A stretch of 64,000 nucleotides of DNA from Aeromonas hydrophila subsp. hydrophila ATCC 7966 (lineage in GTDB: Bacteria; Pseudomonadota; Gammaproteobacteria; Enterobacterales; Aeromonadaceae): NCBI RefSeq assembly GCF_000014805.1, contig NC_008570.1, positions 2,671,001-2,735,000 on the forward strand, given 5' to 3'. A program made the translations under genes and the position numbers. Numbering within the stretch: the stretch's first letter is position 1; each line of letters starts with the position of its first letter. The notes beneath the pieces are model-generated. The model had not been told where the DNA came from and searched no databases. It saw only the letters and a list, made by a program, of their open reading frames with translations. Of the stretch, positions 49,802 through 60,490 are shown piece after piece.

Positions 49802-52800
49802 TCAAGGGTGCTGGATGATCAGGCTGTGCTGATCCAGCATGCTCTGCAGGATGTCGTGGGACGAGGTACCGCCAAGCTGCCAGCTGCTCAAGTCCACTCC
49901 CTTCAGGGTGATCTGCTGGGTCACCTGGCCATCCCCTGCCGGCGACACCGAGAGGTTCACGTCGCTCAGGCCGTTGCTCACGCTGGTCACTGACGCCTGC
50001 AAGTGGCCCAGCAAGCCGTCCACGCTGCTGTCGGTCACCCCCTTGAGCAGGTCCGCCAGATCGATCCTGTCCCCCTCTTCCGGATGGAAGTCGGTGATGG
50101 TGTCGATGGCGGGCTGGCCCGCGTTCCCCGCATCCCCCTGCTGCCAGACGAAGAGATCGCTGCCGGCGCCGCCGGTGAGGATGTCGTCCCCCTTGCCACC
50201 CAGCAGGCGATCATCCCCCGCGCTGCCAAACATCCAATCTCCCTGATCCGACCCCAGCAGGGTATGACCGGCCTGGGTATGGATGGTCACGGTATCGAGG
50301 GGGGAGCTGATGGTGGCCCCCCCAGCGCTCGACTCCGCGCTCAGCCCCAGCACATGGTCTCCCGCCGTCAGACCGTCCAGGTAGAGCGGCAGCGAGTGGC
50401 CACCCGGAATGAGCCAGTCACCGTTGCCGTCGGCATGGCCGACCGGCAGCCCCTGCTCATCCAGCACCTGGGCTCCCGCCAGGCCGCTGATGCGCAACGA
50501 CAGCTCGCCCGGTGCCGGGTTCACCACGCTGGCGGTCAGATTGAGGGGCACCATGGCGCCCTGCAGGGCATGGATCTCGTGCATCCCCACCGTCAGGCTC
50601 GGCAGATCCGGTTCAGCCGTCACCGTGATGGTCACCTGATCGGTGTCGCTCAAGGGTCCGCCCGCGCCGCTGTTGCCCTGATCCGAGGTGGTGATGGTGA
50701 GGTTGTCCTCGCCCCAGAAATCCTTGGCCGGTTCATAGTGCAGGTTGCCGGCCAGCAGCTGGTTGAGGTCGGCCAGCGATCCCACCAGGGTCATCTCGTT
50801 GCTGCCCGCTCCCTGTACCGAGACCGCGCCCGCCGCCCCCAGCAGGGTCAGCACCCCGTGCTCGACCCGCAGCACCATGGCCATGGGCGCACTGCCGGCA
50901 TCCACATCCTTCACGCTGATGCCGGATAGCGACAGAGAGCCATCCTCTTTCACCGTCATGCTGCCGGGCACCTGATTGACCGGCGCATCGTTGACCGGCA
51001 GCACCTCGATGGGCACTACGTCGGTGTCGCTCAAGGGGCCGCCGCTGCCGGTGTTGCCGCGATCATTGGTCACCATGGTGAGCTGATCCTGGCCGTTGAA
51101 GTCCTGCTCACCCAGATAGATCACGCCGTCCGCCAGCAATGCATTGATGGCATCGAGCGAGCCGCTCAGCACCAGCGAGCCCGTGCCGTTGCCGGTGAGG
51201 GTCACCCCGCTGCCATCCGCCAGAGTGAGGGTGCCGTGGCCAACCGAGAGACGCACCTCGATGGTGCTGTTGCCCGCATCCACATCCTTGACCTGCAGGC
51301 CATCAATGCGGTAAGGCACATCCTCTTCGGCCACCAGCGGCACCGTGGGTAGAATGTTCTCGGGCGCGTCGTTGACCGCCGCTATGGTGACATCGATGTT
51401 GCCCTTCACCTCGGGCCCCAGCGCGCCGTTGTCCAGGCTCTGGGCGATCACCTCGAGTGTGAGGGTGCCATTGACGTCGTTGGTCACCAGCAGCAGGTTT
51501 GCCAGGTTGCCACCCACCGTGGTCACCTGCCAGTCGCCGTTCGGCAGTCTGATGGCCTCACCGGCCACCCCGTCAGGCAGGGCGATGGAGGCCCCTTCCG
51601 GTACGTTGCGGAGGGTCACCCGCGCCTGCTCGGCGCCATTTTCATGCACGTTGCTCGCGCTCCCGCCGGTAGCATGGGTATCGCGGGTCTCCAGCCCCAG
51701 ATTGAGCAGGATCCGGTCGCCCTCTACCCCGCTTGCATTGGGCAGCAGATCGCTGATGAGCGCATCCCCCACCGGATTGACGGTCACGGAGAAGCTGCCG
51801 CTGGTTTCAAGGGGAATGGTGAGTCCCTTATCGAGAGTAAAGGCGCTGAGTGACAGATCCACGCTGCCGCTGAAATCGGCCGGCGGGATCAGAGTCAGCT
51901 TGGCAAAATCGGTGCCCACGGGGACCTGCCAGACACCGCCGCCATTGTTGACCGCCGGAGCCGAGAGGGTAAAACCATCCGGTACCCCCTTGATCTGCAG
52001 CGCCACTATCTGCTCGGAGCCATCGTTGTCGATGAGGGCGGCACCAAAGCCAGCCAGGCTGATGGCGCCATCCTCGTCGCCAGCGACATCGTGCAGCGTG
52101 AGCACAGCCGGGTCGTTGACCGGCCTCACCTCAAAGCCGACCTGCCCGCTCCAGCTGCCGCTGTCGGTCACCAGCTGGCCACCGACCAGCGCGGTATCGA
52201 CGACATCAACCTGGATGTCGAGCGGCACCTGACCACTGAAGTGCTCTTTGGGTACAAACACCAGATCCTTGAGGGCCGCCATGTCGCTCACGATCAGGGT
52301 GTTGACCGGCTGGCCGCTGTCATCAAGGAAGTAGCCATATTTGGCATCCACCGTGATGGTGACCCGCTCCACGGTTTCCAGGCCACCGCCCGCGATGGAG
52401 GGGCTGATGTCGGCCAGTTTCACCGAGAGATCGAGGTGGGTCTCGCTGTCTTCCAGATTGTCCGGCTGCCCGTCATGGTTGGTGTCCTGCACGGTCAGCG
52501 TCAGCTCCGGGTGGCCGTCAGCGCCGCCATTCACATCGACCACGGGGGCCACATCGACCCGTACCGTGCTGCTGTCGACCTTGATGTCGCCACTGGCGGT
52601 ATCCGTGTTGACCACCTTCACCTCGATATCGAGCGAGCCGGCAAAGTCCTGCGGCAAACCGAGGGTCAGCCCCTCCAGGCCCGCCAGTGACGGCGGCACC
52701 TTGATGACGTATTCGCCGGTCGAGATGTTGTACTCGGCCCCGCTGATGGTGACGCCCGCCGGCAACCCCTTGAGGACGATGGTCACCTCGTCGCTGGCCT

Positions 52801-55800
52801 GATCGGCGGCGCCTATGTGGATCACTCCCTTGAGCTGGGCGCCGAAATCGACCCGGATATCCTCCTTGCCCACCAGCACGGCGTGGTCGTCGATATCGAC
52901 AGTCGCCGCCGGCTCCTTGTTGGTCGTCGGCGTCGCCTCGAAGGTCGCCTCCGTGATGAGGCTCACCTTGACATGGGCACTGGCATCGCCATCGTCACTC
53001 CGGTCGATCACCATGGCATCGATGCGGATCGGTTGAACCTTGCCGACAAACCCGTCCGGCGCATGCAGCTGGAAGCTGCCGAGGTTGCCGGCCGGTACGA
53101 TCCAGCTGCCATCACCGTTGTTGATGCCGCCGATCACCACGAACTGATCCCCTGCGCCGCCGTTCAGCACCGGCAGATTGATCACCAGATAGTCGATCTC
53201 CTCCACGCTGGAAGGGTCGAGATCGGTAAAGAGGAAACGCCCTGCCAGATCGATATCGGCGCCTCCCTGCCCCACGAGTGCGCCGCCGGTCTGGGTCAGC
53301 ACGCCATCGGGCTCCACCACCGCCTGGATATCGACGTGCAGATTGCCGTCGATCACCTTCTCGGCCACCGCCCCCGAATCCACATCATGCTGGGTCACGG
53401 TGACGTGGCTCTGGAGAGTGGTATCCCGATCGCTATCCTCCGGCGCCTTCACCAGCAGTTGCCCCCCGTTGAGCAGGCTGTCGAGCTGGGCAGCGGTCAG
53501 AGTGAGCTTGCCATCCATCACGGTCAGCTGGCTCTCCACGCCACCGGCACGCAACCAGATCTGGTAACCATCTTCCACCCCGGAGAGACTCAGTGCCGTG
53601 ACCTTTTCGGCGCCATCGGTGAGGGTCGGCTGCCAGTCCAGCACGGTAAACGCATCTTCCAGACCCTGGCTGGTCTTGGCGTAGTCGGTGGCATCGATGG
53701 CCGGCTCCACCTTGATGGTAAGCGGCACGTCGAAGCGCTTGCTGTCGCCGTCGTTTTCGGTCACCACCACGTGGCCGATGAGGTGAATATCGGCGGTGCT
53801 GTTGGCCGGCGGCTGGATCTGCAGGTTGCCAAGGCTGGAAACATCCACCTGATAGAGGGGGTTGCCCTTGCCGTCGAGCCCGGCATAAGTGAGGGTCAAC
53901 GCCTTGCCGCTGGCATCAAATACCCGGGCCCCTTCCGGCAGCCCTTCCAGCACCAGGTTCAAGGTTTCCGAATGATCCAGCGGGGTGTCGGTCCACTCCC
54001 CGGAAGTCAGCTTGAAGTCCAGCGGGGCCCGGCCATCCTCCTGAACCGTGGTGGTGTAGCCATTGCTATCGGCGGTCCAGCCGGAGGTATTGAGGTCGAA
54101 GTGGGGCTGGTCCACCACCCCCACCAGATCCACATGCAGGGTCTGGGAACCGGTCTCCTTCTCGTTCACCACGACATGGGTCTGACCATTGGCATCGGTC
54201 AGGGTGGCGCTGTCCTTGACCACTCCCTTGATGGTCAGATCGAAATCGACGTTGCTGTTTTTCGGCGGCAACAACTTGAGTTCGTTGATGCGCTCAAAGG
54301 GCACCTCGTAATAACCGGCAGCATGCTGACTGACCGCAACGCCGCCCAACAGCAGCGTTGCCCCGGCGGGCAGACCGCTGATGCGCACAAAGAGCTGCTC
54401 GGAGCCATCGGTGGTGTCACCCAGGTGGGCCAGGCCAATCTTGCTTCCCAGATCCAGCAGGGTATCCTCTTTGCCCTGAATGTCGCGCACGGTGAGTTTG
54501 GCGTCATCCGCCTGCGGGTTGACATTGATCACCAGCTCAATCTTCTCTCCCTGCGCCGTTCCCTGCCCCGGGGCTACCGGGGTCTTCTCCGTGCTCATCG
54601 GGGTCACCGACAGCTTGATGTCACCGCTGAAATCCTTGGCCGGAACCACGGTCACCTTGTTGATGTTGGCGGCCGAGACGCTGTAAAGCCCGCTGGCGTT
54701 TGGCTTGAGTTCAGTCCCGTTGAGCATCAGCGTACCCTTGCCCGCCTCCCACTTGATCTGGTAGCTCAGGGTCTCGGAGCCATCCGTATCGGTGAGGCCC
54801 GCCTTCACATTGAGGGCAATGCCACTGCTGTCCTCGCTGGTGTCGTAGTGCTTGCTGGTATGGCTGGCCTCCCACACCGGCTTGTCGGCCACCCCGCGTA
54901 CCGTGATGGCCAGATCGCCGGTGACTGCCGCAGGGGCATCTCCCTCGGTGACCCCCACCTGCAACTGCACCTGGAAGTGCAGCGGCTGGCCCTTGTTGCT
55001 CCAGGTAGACCAGTTGGCATCCGGCACAAAGGTCACCCCCTGGGCGCTGTAGTGCACGTTATCGCTGGTGACCATGGCCGCTGGCGGGACGATAAACCAG
55101 TTGCCATCCGGTGTGGTAGCAAGGGCAACCCCGTTGTAATAGAAGGTGCCATGGGCATTGGCCGGCGCCTGGACAAGGAGCTGCTCCACATGCTCGCCCC
55201 GGTCGAAATCGCCGATATCGAGCTGCATGTTGATGGGGATGCCGGCGCTCGGATCCTGCGCCCCCTGATCTTCGTTGCCGGTAGCCGCAGTGACGGTGAA
55301 GCTCACCGGATCGTCCCGCAGATGAAGGGTCAGGGTGCTGTCCGCGCGGTCACCGTCGCCATCCACCAGATGGGCGGTGATGACCTGACTCAGCTCGGCA
55401 TTGTCGTGATCAAAGCCGGGTGCCGGCGTGAAACGGTAGCTGCCATCGGCCGAGATAGTGAGAGAGCCCATCACCTGCTTGCCATCCGGGCTCATCACGT
55501 CCTGGGTGAGGGAGCCATTGACGGCATGGGTCTGGCCATTGATGGTGATCGACTCGACCCGAGCGCCATCAGCCCCTTCGTTGGCGGCCAGCAACAGATC
55601 ACCGCTGACGGTGGCGCTCCCCTCGTTCAGGGTATGCGCCAGCACGGTGCCAATGGGCATGTCATCTTGCACCGTCACGGTCACGCTGACATTGGGGCTG
55701 CGATCGCCATCGTGATCCGTGACAAAGAGTGGCACCTCGATGGCAAGATCATCTTTACCCTGCGCGCTGTGATCGAGCTGCCCCACCAGATAGACGCTGT

Positions 55801-58800
55801 AGCTGCCGCTGGCATCGAGGTGGATCCAGAACACTGCCTTGCCCCCCTCTGCCGTGGCCAGATACCAGTTCGGGCTGTGGGCGGCCAGCGTCACCACCTG
55901 ACCGTTGGAGGTCAGCTGATTGGCCTGATTGAAGGCGGCCACGTCGAGATCAAGGGAGGCAACCCGATCCGAACCGGCGCTGATGGTCACCTTGCCGCTG
56001 GCGGTTTCACCCCGATCGGAGGGCATGGTGCCCGGATGCTGGCTGGCGGAGCCATCGAGGGCAGACTCCTTCACTGCAACCGCGTCGATGGCAGAGATGA
56101 CGGGATCCACGCCATCCGTCACCCTGATGGTGGTGGCGCCCTGGCTCTGGCTGCCGTCGCTGTCGGTCACCTGCACCGGCAGTGTCAGCTCAAGCTGGTC
56201 ATCGGCGCCGTGATCCAGGTTGGTATGCACCGTCACCTGATAATCGATGGTCTCGGTGGCATGAGCGCCTATGGTCGCCGGCACCAGCCCCAGAGTCACC
56301 GTCATCACCACCAGGCCGCCGGTCGTGACCGCCTGGAAGCTGTGGCCATCGCTGCCCACCGCCTGCCAGGTCAAGGCCTCCCCATTGTGGGTGATGGGGT
56401 TGCCGTTGGCACCCACCACCTGGCCCGCAAAGGCCAGACGCACATCGACCACGGGGTCGGAGTCGGCGGTGATGGTGATCGTGCCGGTGGCATGCTGGTC
56501 ATCGCCACTGCTGCCGACGCCATCGAAGCGCCCTTCGCCGAGGGTCACGCCGGTCAGCGTCAGCGTGGGTGTCTCTCCTTCGCCAATCTGGATAGCGAGG
56601 GTGCCGCTGGTGCTGTCGTTGTTGCCGCCCGCCTTGTCGTAGTCGTTGACGATCACCTTGATGGGCAGCTCGGTCACGGCGTTGGCCCCTTGATGGAGCC
56701 CCTGATAGAGGGTCACCTGATAGTCAAAACCGTTCTTGCCCGCCTGATCCAGCGTGCCGACCAGCCGCACCTCAAACACCTCGACCCGCTGGCCATCCAC
56801 CATCACAAAGCCCTTGAGCAGCTGACTGCCCGGGATCTGCGGATCCCCATCCACCAGCTGATAGTGCAGCGGCTGACCGAGGGCGGTGAGCGCCGGTTGC
56901 TGGCTGGCATCGGCAAAGGCCACTTCGACGACCCGATCCGACCCGGCTTGCACGTCAAAGTGACCGGTTTGGCTCAGGCTGTTGTTGCCGGTGAGCCCCC
57001 CTTCATCGAGGGTCACGCCAGTGCCCGGGATAAAGCTCGGCGCCTTGCCATCCGCGATGGTGAGCGGCAGCGTGGTACCGATGCGATCACCATCCATGTC
57101 GGCCAGGGTGACCGCCAGCGGCAGGTTGAGGGATTCGCTCCCTTGATGATCCAGCTCGCCCGTCAGGGTCACCCTGGCGCTCACGCTCCAGTTGCCGCTT
57201 TGCTCGATAAGGCTCAGCTCGGCGCGCAGGATCTCGCGGCCATCCGCCGTGGTCCCGACCAGCTGGCCGTTGCCATCGAGGGAGAAGCTGATCAGGCTGC
57301 CGTGACTGGTGAGTCCGGTCAGGGTGCTCTGGATGGTGGCGATGTCAAAACCGAGGGAGGCAGGGTCGAGGGCGTCGCTGCCGTGGGTCACCACGAAGCT
57401 CATGGTACTGACCGCGGCCGCCTCCCCTTGCGCCATCTCGGTGATGGCGGTGCCGGTCACGGCGGAGATGGTCGGGTTGGCGCCATCCCCCACGGCCACC
57501 GTGATGGTGGAGGAGACCTTGTCGCCATCGCTGTCGGTCAGGGTAAAGCCCGCCTTGAGCAGGCTGTCGGCACTGCCCTGATCCAGCGGTTGATGGAGGG
57601 TAAAGCCGTATTTGCCGTCACTCCCCAGAGTCAGTGTAAAGACCAGCTGGCCATCGGGAGTACGCCCCTCGATGAGGTGATCGGCCACCGTCACCGTCAC
57701 GCTCTGCTGGCCCGAGCTGAGCCCCTGCAGGCCCGTCTGGCTGGCATCAAAGGTGATGCTGGCCAGCGGGTCGCTGCCCGCGGTGATGGCGAGCTCGCCG
57801 CCAAGGGTCTGGCCCAGTTGCCAGTTGCTGTCTTCGGTGAGCGTCAGGGAAACAGGGTCAACTTGCGGCAAGACGCCGTCGATGATGGTGATGTTGAGGG
57901 TGCCGAGGTTGCTCTGGTCCCCGTCAAAATCGCGGCCCACCACCTGCAGGCCCAGCTTGATGCTGTCGGTGGCCACCGGCTGATCCAGCACGCCGTTGAG
58001 CTCAAGATGGTACTTGCCATCGAGATCCAGGGTGACGGTCAGGATGCCCTTGCCCTCTGCGTCCAGCAGGGTGAGGAGATTGCCGTTCACCTGATAGCTG
58101 GTCGGCTTGCCGCCGCTGGTGAGGCCCGCCAGGGCCGGCTGGCTTGCCTCAAAGGTGAGAGAGACCAGACGATCGCTGCCTACCGTGACCGGCAGCTGAC
58201 CATCGATGCTCTGGTTGCCCCCCTCTTGCAGCGAGACCCCCTTGTCCAGACCGAGCGAAGGATCCCTGCCGTCGTCGATGGTCAGGAGCAGGTTGGCGTT
58301 GGTGGTGTCGCCATCAATCTCGTTGGCACTCACCTGCAACCCCAGCGAGAGGCTGTCGCTGCCCTGATGATCGAGCGGACCGGTGAGGGTGACTACCACC
58401 CGACCGCCCACATCGCTCCCCTGCTGTTCGGCCAGCAGCTGGGCACGCAACACCTCAACCCGCTGACCATTGCTGCCCGGGTAGTAGCCCAGCAGGGTGC
58501 GATCATCGGCAAATTCGAAGGCAAGCGGATGGCCATCGCTGGCCAGACCCGAGCCATTGAGGGTCGCGAGGGTGTCGCTCTGATTGCTGAACACCAGCGA
58601 GTCAGCCAGCAGGGGATCGGCGGTGTGGCCAACCACGAAGCGGCTCTCCCCGACCACGGCGGCGCCGTTGGTAAAGGCATCCTCGATGAGGGTAATGGCC
58701 GGGATCTCGAAGCTCGGCGGATTGCTGTCCACCAGATTGATCACCAGCGGCGCTGTCACCAGATCACCGTCGCTGTCGCGGTATTCGAGGTTGAACGGCA

Positions 58801-60490
58801 GACGCAGGGTATCCTGGCCGTGATCCAGGCTCTGACTCCAGACGATGCGATAGCTGCCGTCATTGCCAAGGGTCAGGGTGAAGACAGTCGCCCCACCGGC
58901 AGTGGCGGTCAGGGTCTGGCCATTCATGGAGTAGCCAAGCGGCGCGCCCTGGCTGGCAAGCCCCAGCCCTGCCAATGCACTCTGGTCAGCGGCGAAGGTG
59001 ACCTGCAGATTGCCATCGATGCCGGCACCGGTATTGAGGCTGCCGGTCGCCGTGACCGGGCCATCGGCCAGCCCGGCTTCGGACAGCGTGAGCGTCTCGC
59101 TCTGGCCGATCAGCGGCGCCCCGTCCAAGGCCGAGTTACCCGCCAGATCGGTGACGCTGGCGCGCACCTCAAAAGATTGCGTGATGCCAGAGAGATCAAG
59201 ACCTGATACCTGCCAGCGGCCATCGGCCCCCACCAGGGCGGAGGTAGTGAGCAGCGCCTGCCCGTTGCTGCCAACCAGGGTGATGGTCACGCTCTGACCC
59301 GCTTCCACATTGGCGGTGGTGCCGCTCAGGGTGGCATTGCCGTTGCCAAAAAGAGCTGCCGTGTCGAGATCATCGATGTCGATGGCGGCCTGGGTATCGA
59401 CCTCAATGGTGAGGATGTCGCTGGCCCGGTTGCCGGCGATATCCACCGAATCGACCCGAAAATCATGGGCCCCGTCTGCCAGCGTATCGGGCAGCTGATA
59501 TTGCCAGTTGCCGTTGCCATCGACGGTGAGAGTGGCGAGCACGCTGCCGCCAAGGGACAGGGTAACGGTGGCGCCGGGCTCCCCCTTGCCCTGCAGCAGC
59601 GGGGTATTGTCTCGGGTCAGATCATCGCTCTGGCTGGCACCGGTGTCGCTCTCATCGGCCAGATCGAGGGTGATTGTGGTGATGGTATCGAGCAGGGTCT
59701 GACCCAGATCGCTGGCCCGGTTGCCGGCGGCATCCTGGGTATCGGCCTGAATGATGAGGGGACCGTCCACCAGCTTGCCGGTGAGGTCGCCAAAGTTGGC
59801 CTCCCAGATCAGGCCGGGCAGCACCACAGTAGTGACGGTGAGCCGGTTGCCATCCTGATCCAGCAGGGTGACAGTCACCGGCTGGCCGACTTCCACATCC
59901 TCCACGGTGCCGCGGATGATGACGCCGGTCGCCTCGTCGGCGTTGATGATGTTGTCGCTGGTCTGCGGCTCGGTGATGGTGATGGCGGCAAACAGATCCC
60001 GCTCGCCTTCCAGCAGCGGCTCGTCGCCCCTGGGCATGTCGGCGTGATCCGTGTCGAAGCCAGCCTCGGCCAGGGTGGCGTCATTGGTGCGATCGACCAC
60101 CACGAAGCCCCCCGAGCTGGAACCGGCAACGCCGCCGATCGTGCCGCCTGCCGCCGGGTTGCCGGCGGCGCTCGCCTCGAACTGGGCGGTGGGATCGGTG
60201 CCTGCGCGGATCGCTGCCTGCAGGGCGGCCAGCTCGCTGTCGCCACCGCTTGTCGGCTCGGCTGGCTGCGCGATGGACGACGCCACCTCGACCGCAGCCT
60301 CCTCCTGATGAGCGAGCTCGACGGTGTCGGCCAGCTGGTAGCTGCCTTCCTCGCCGCTCAGGATCCGGTCGCCCGGTTGCAACAAGACGCCGGCCCTGGC
60401 GCGCACTACGGTGCCATCGTCATGAATGACGAAGACGGTTCCCTCCAGTTGAGTCATGACGGTGGGTTTTTCGATACGCAGCTCGGCCAT
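49802..60490 (-). CDS. Giant LapA-type RTX adhesin (type I secreted, 3562 residues)
   Basis: Predicted cell-surface biofilm adhesin secreted by a type I system. Residues 1-130 form a LapA-like retention module (LEGTVFVIHDDGTVVRARAG, then AALQAAIRAGTDPTAQFEAS). SAAG at 107-110 and PAAG at 112-115 are candidate LapG protease sites, followed by the family sequence GGFVVVDRTNDATLAEAGFDT. About 165-460 holds three Ig-like repeats. About 465-1610 holds eight T1SS-143-type repeats of 128-157 residues, each ending near a DG-x-x-P sequence. About 1615-3100 holds further degenerate beta-rich repeats, then two tandem cadherin-like repeats (each beginning near VNDAP). RTX calcium repeats at about 3413-3450 (GSAGDDRLL, GGKGDDILT, GGAGSDLFV) precede a T1SS C-terminal signal (TITDFHPEEGDRIDLADLL). 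GGAGG precedes the ATG. No secretion, LapD or LapG gene is adjacent. Confidence 0.92.
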   Translation of the reverse strand: MAELRIEKPTVMTQLEGTVFVIHDDGTVVRARAGVLLQPGDRILSGEEGSYQLADTVELAHQEEAAVEVASSIAQPAEPTSGGDSELAALQAAIRAGTDPTAQFEASAAGNPAAGGTIGGVAGSSSGGFVVVDRTNDATLAEAGFDTDHADMPRGDEPLLEGERDLFAAITITEPQTSDNIINADEATGVIIRGTVEDVEVGQPVTVTLLDQDGNRLTVTTVVLPGLIWEANFGDLTGKLVDGPLIIQADTQDAAGNRASDLGQTLLDTITTITLDLADESDTGASQSDDLTRDNTPLLQGKGEPGATVTLSLGGSVLATLTVDGNGNWQYQLPDTLADGAHDFRVDSVDIAGNRASDILTIEVDTQAAIDIDDLDTAALFGNGNATLSGTTANVEAGQSVTITLVGSNGQALLTTSALVGADGRWQVSGLDLSGITQSFEVRASVTDLAGNSALDGAPLIGQSETLTLSEAGLADGPVTATGSLNTGAGIDGNLQVTFAADQSALAGLGLASQGAPLGYSMNGQTLTATAGGATVFTLTLGNDGSYRIVWSQSLDHGQDTLRLPFNLEYRDSDGDLVTAPLVINLVDSNPPSFEIPAITLIEDAFTNGAAVVGESRFVVGHTADPLLADSLVFSNQSDTLATLNGSGLASDGHPLAFEFADDRTLLGYYPGSNGQRVEVLRAQLLAEQQGSDVGGRVVVTLTGPLDHQGSDSLSLGLQVSANEIDGDTTNANLLLTIDDGRDPSLGLDKGVSLQEGGNQSIDGQLPVTVGSDRLVSLTFEASQPALAGLTSGGKPTSYQVNGNLLTLLDAEGKGILTVTLDLDGKYHLELNGVLDQPVATDSIKLGLQVVGRDFDGDQSNLGTLNITIIDGVLPQVDPVSLTLTEDSNWQLGQTLGGELAITAGSDPLASITFDASQTGLQGLSSGQQSVTVTVADHLIEGRTPDGQLVFTLTLGSDGKYGFTLHQPLDQGSADSLLKAGFTLTDSDGDKVSSTITVAVGDGANPTISAVTGTAITEMAQGEAAAVSTMSFVVTHGSDALDPASLGFDIATIQSTLTGLTSHGSLISFSLDGNGQLVGTTADGREILRAELSLIEQSGNWSVSARVTLTGELDHQGSESLNLPLAVTLADMDGDRIGTTLPLTIADGKAPSFIPGTGVTLDEGGLTGNNSLSQTGHFDVQAGSDRVVEVAFADASQQPALTALGQPLHYQLVDGDPQIPGSQLLKGFVMVDGQRVEVFEVRLVGTLDQAGKNGFDYQVTLYQGLHQGANAVTELPIKVIVNDYDKAGGNNDSTSGTLAIQIGEGETPTLTLTGVTLGEGRFDGVGSSGDDQHATGTITITADSDPVVDVRLAFAGQVVGANGNPITHNGEALTWQAVGSDGHSFQAVTTGGLVVMTVTLGLVPATIGAHATETIDYQVTVHTNLDHGADDQLELTLPVQVTDSDGSQSQGATTIRVTDGVDPVISAIDAVAVKESALDGSASQHPGTMPSDRGETASGKVTISAGSDRVASLDLDVAAFNQANQLTSNGQVVTLAAHSPNWYLATAEGGKAVFWIHLDASGSYSVYLVGQLDHSAQGKDDLAIEVPLFVTDHDGDRSPNVSVTVTVQDDMPIGTVLAHTLNEGSATVSGDLLLAANEGADGARVESITINGQTHAVNGSLTQDVMSPDGKQVMGSLTISADGSYRFTPAPGFDHDNAELSQVITAHLVDGDGDRADSTLTLHLRDDPVSFTVTAATGNEDQGAQDPSAGIPINMQLDIGDFDRGEHVEQLLVQAPANAHGTFYYNGVALATTPDGNWFIVPPAAMVTSDNVHYSAQGVTFVPDANWSTWSNKGQPLHFQVQLQVGVTEGDAPAAVTGDLAITVRGVADKPVWEASHTSKHYDTSEDSSGIALNVKAGLTDTDGSETLSYQIKWEAGKGTLMLNGTELKPNASGLYSVSAANINKVTVVPAKDFSGDIKLSVTPMSTEKTPVAPGQGTAQGEKIELVINVNPQADDAKLTVRDIQGKEDTLLDLGSKIGLAHLGDTTDGSEQLFVRISGLPAGATLLLGGVAVSQHAAGYYEVPFERINELKLLPPKNSNVDFDLTIKGVVKDSATLTDANGQTHVVVNEKETGSQTLHVDLVGVVDQPHFDLNTSGWTADSNGYTTTVQEDGRAPLDFKLTSGEWTDTPLDHSETLNLVLEGLPEGARVFDASGKALTLTYAGLDGKGNPLYQVDVSSLGNLQIQPPANSTADIHLIGHVVVTENDGDSKRFDVPLTIKVEPAIDATDYAKTSQGLEDAFTVLDWQPTLTDGAEKVTALSLSGVEDGYQIWLRAGGVESQLTVMDGKLTLTAAQLDSLLNGGQLLVKAPEDSDRDTTLQSHVTVTQHDVDSGAVAEKVIDGNLHVDIQAVVEPDGVLTQTGGALVGQGGADIDLAGRFLFTDLDPSSVEEIDYLVINLPVLNGGAGDQFVVIGGINNGDGSWIVPAGNLGSFQLHAPDGFVGKVQPIRIDAMVIDRSDDGDASAHVKVSLITEATFEATPTTNKEPAATVDIDDHAVLVGKEDIRVDFGAQLKGVIHIGAADQASDEVTIVLKGLPAGVTISGAEYNISTGEYVIKVPPSLAGLEGLTLGLPQDFAGSLDIEVKVVNTDTASGDIKVDSSTVRVDVAPVVDVNGGADGHPELTLTVQDTNHDGQPDNLEDSETHLDLSVKLADISPSIAGGGLETVERVTITVDAKYGYFLDDSGQPVNTLIVSDMAALKDLVFVPKEHFSGQVPLDIQVDVVDTALVGGQLVTDSGSWSGQVGFEVRPVNDPAVLTLHDVAGDEDGAISLAGFGAALIDNDGSEQIVALQIKGVPDGFTLSAPAVNNGGGVWQVPVGTDFAKLTLIPPADFSGSVDLSLSAFTLDKGLTIPLETSGSFSVTVNPVGDALISDLLPNASGVEGDRILLNLGLETRDTHATGGSASNVHENGAEQARVTLRNVPEGASIALPDGVAGEAIRLPNGDWQVTTVGGNLANLLLVTNDVNGTLTLEVIAQSLDNGALGPEVKGNIDVTIAAVNDAPENILPTVPLVAEEDVPYRIDGLQVKDVDAGNSTIEVRLSVGHGTLTLADGSGVTLTGNGTGSLVLSGSLDAINALLADGVIYLGEQDFNGQDQLTMVTNDRGNTGSGGPLSDTDVVPIEVLPVNDAPVNQVPGSMTVKEDGSLSLSGISVKDVDAGSAPMAMVLRVEHGVLTLLGAAGAVSVQGAGSNEMTLVGSLADLNQLLAGNLHYEPAKDFWGEDNLTITTSDQGNSGAGGPLSDTDQVTITVTAEPDLPSLTVGMHEIHALQGAMVPLNLTASVVNPAPGELSLRISGLAGAQVLDEQGLPVGHADGNGDWLIPGGHSLPLYLDGLTAGDHVLGLSAESSAGGATISSPLDTVTIHTQAGHTLLGSDQGDWMFGSAGDDRLLGGKGDDILTGGAGSDLFVWQQGDAGNAGQPAIDTITDFHPEEGDRIDLADLLKGVTDSSVDGLLGHLQASVTSVSNGLSDVNLSVSPAGDGQVTQQITLKGVDLSSWQLGGTSSHDILQSMLDQHSLIIQHP

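Noticed and set aside
52817-59206. A 2129-codon open frame on the plus strand opposite the giant adhesin
   Set aside because: It is the complement of a GC-rich repetitive coding region with few chances for stops. Its translation is low-complexity, rich in His, Gly, Arg and Asp, and resembles no family, whereas the minus strand gives recognisable domains throughout.
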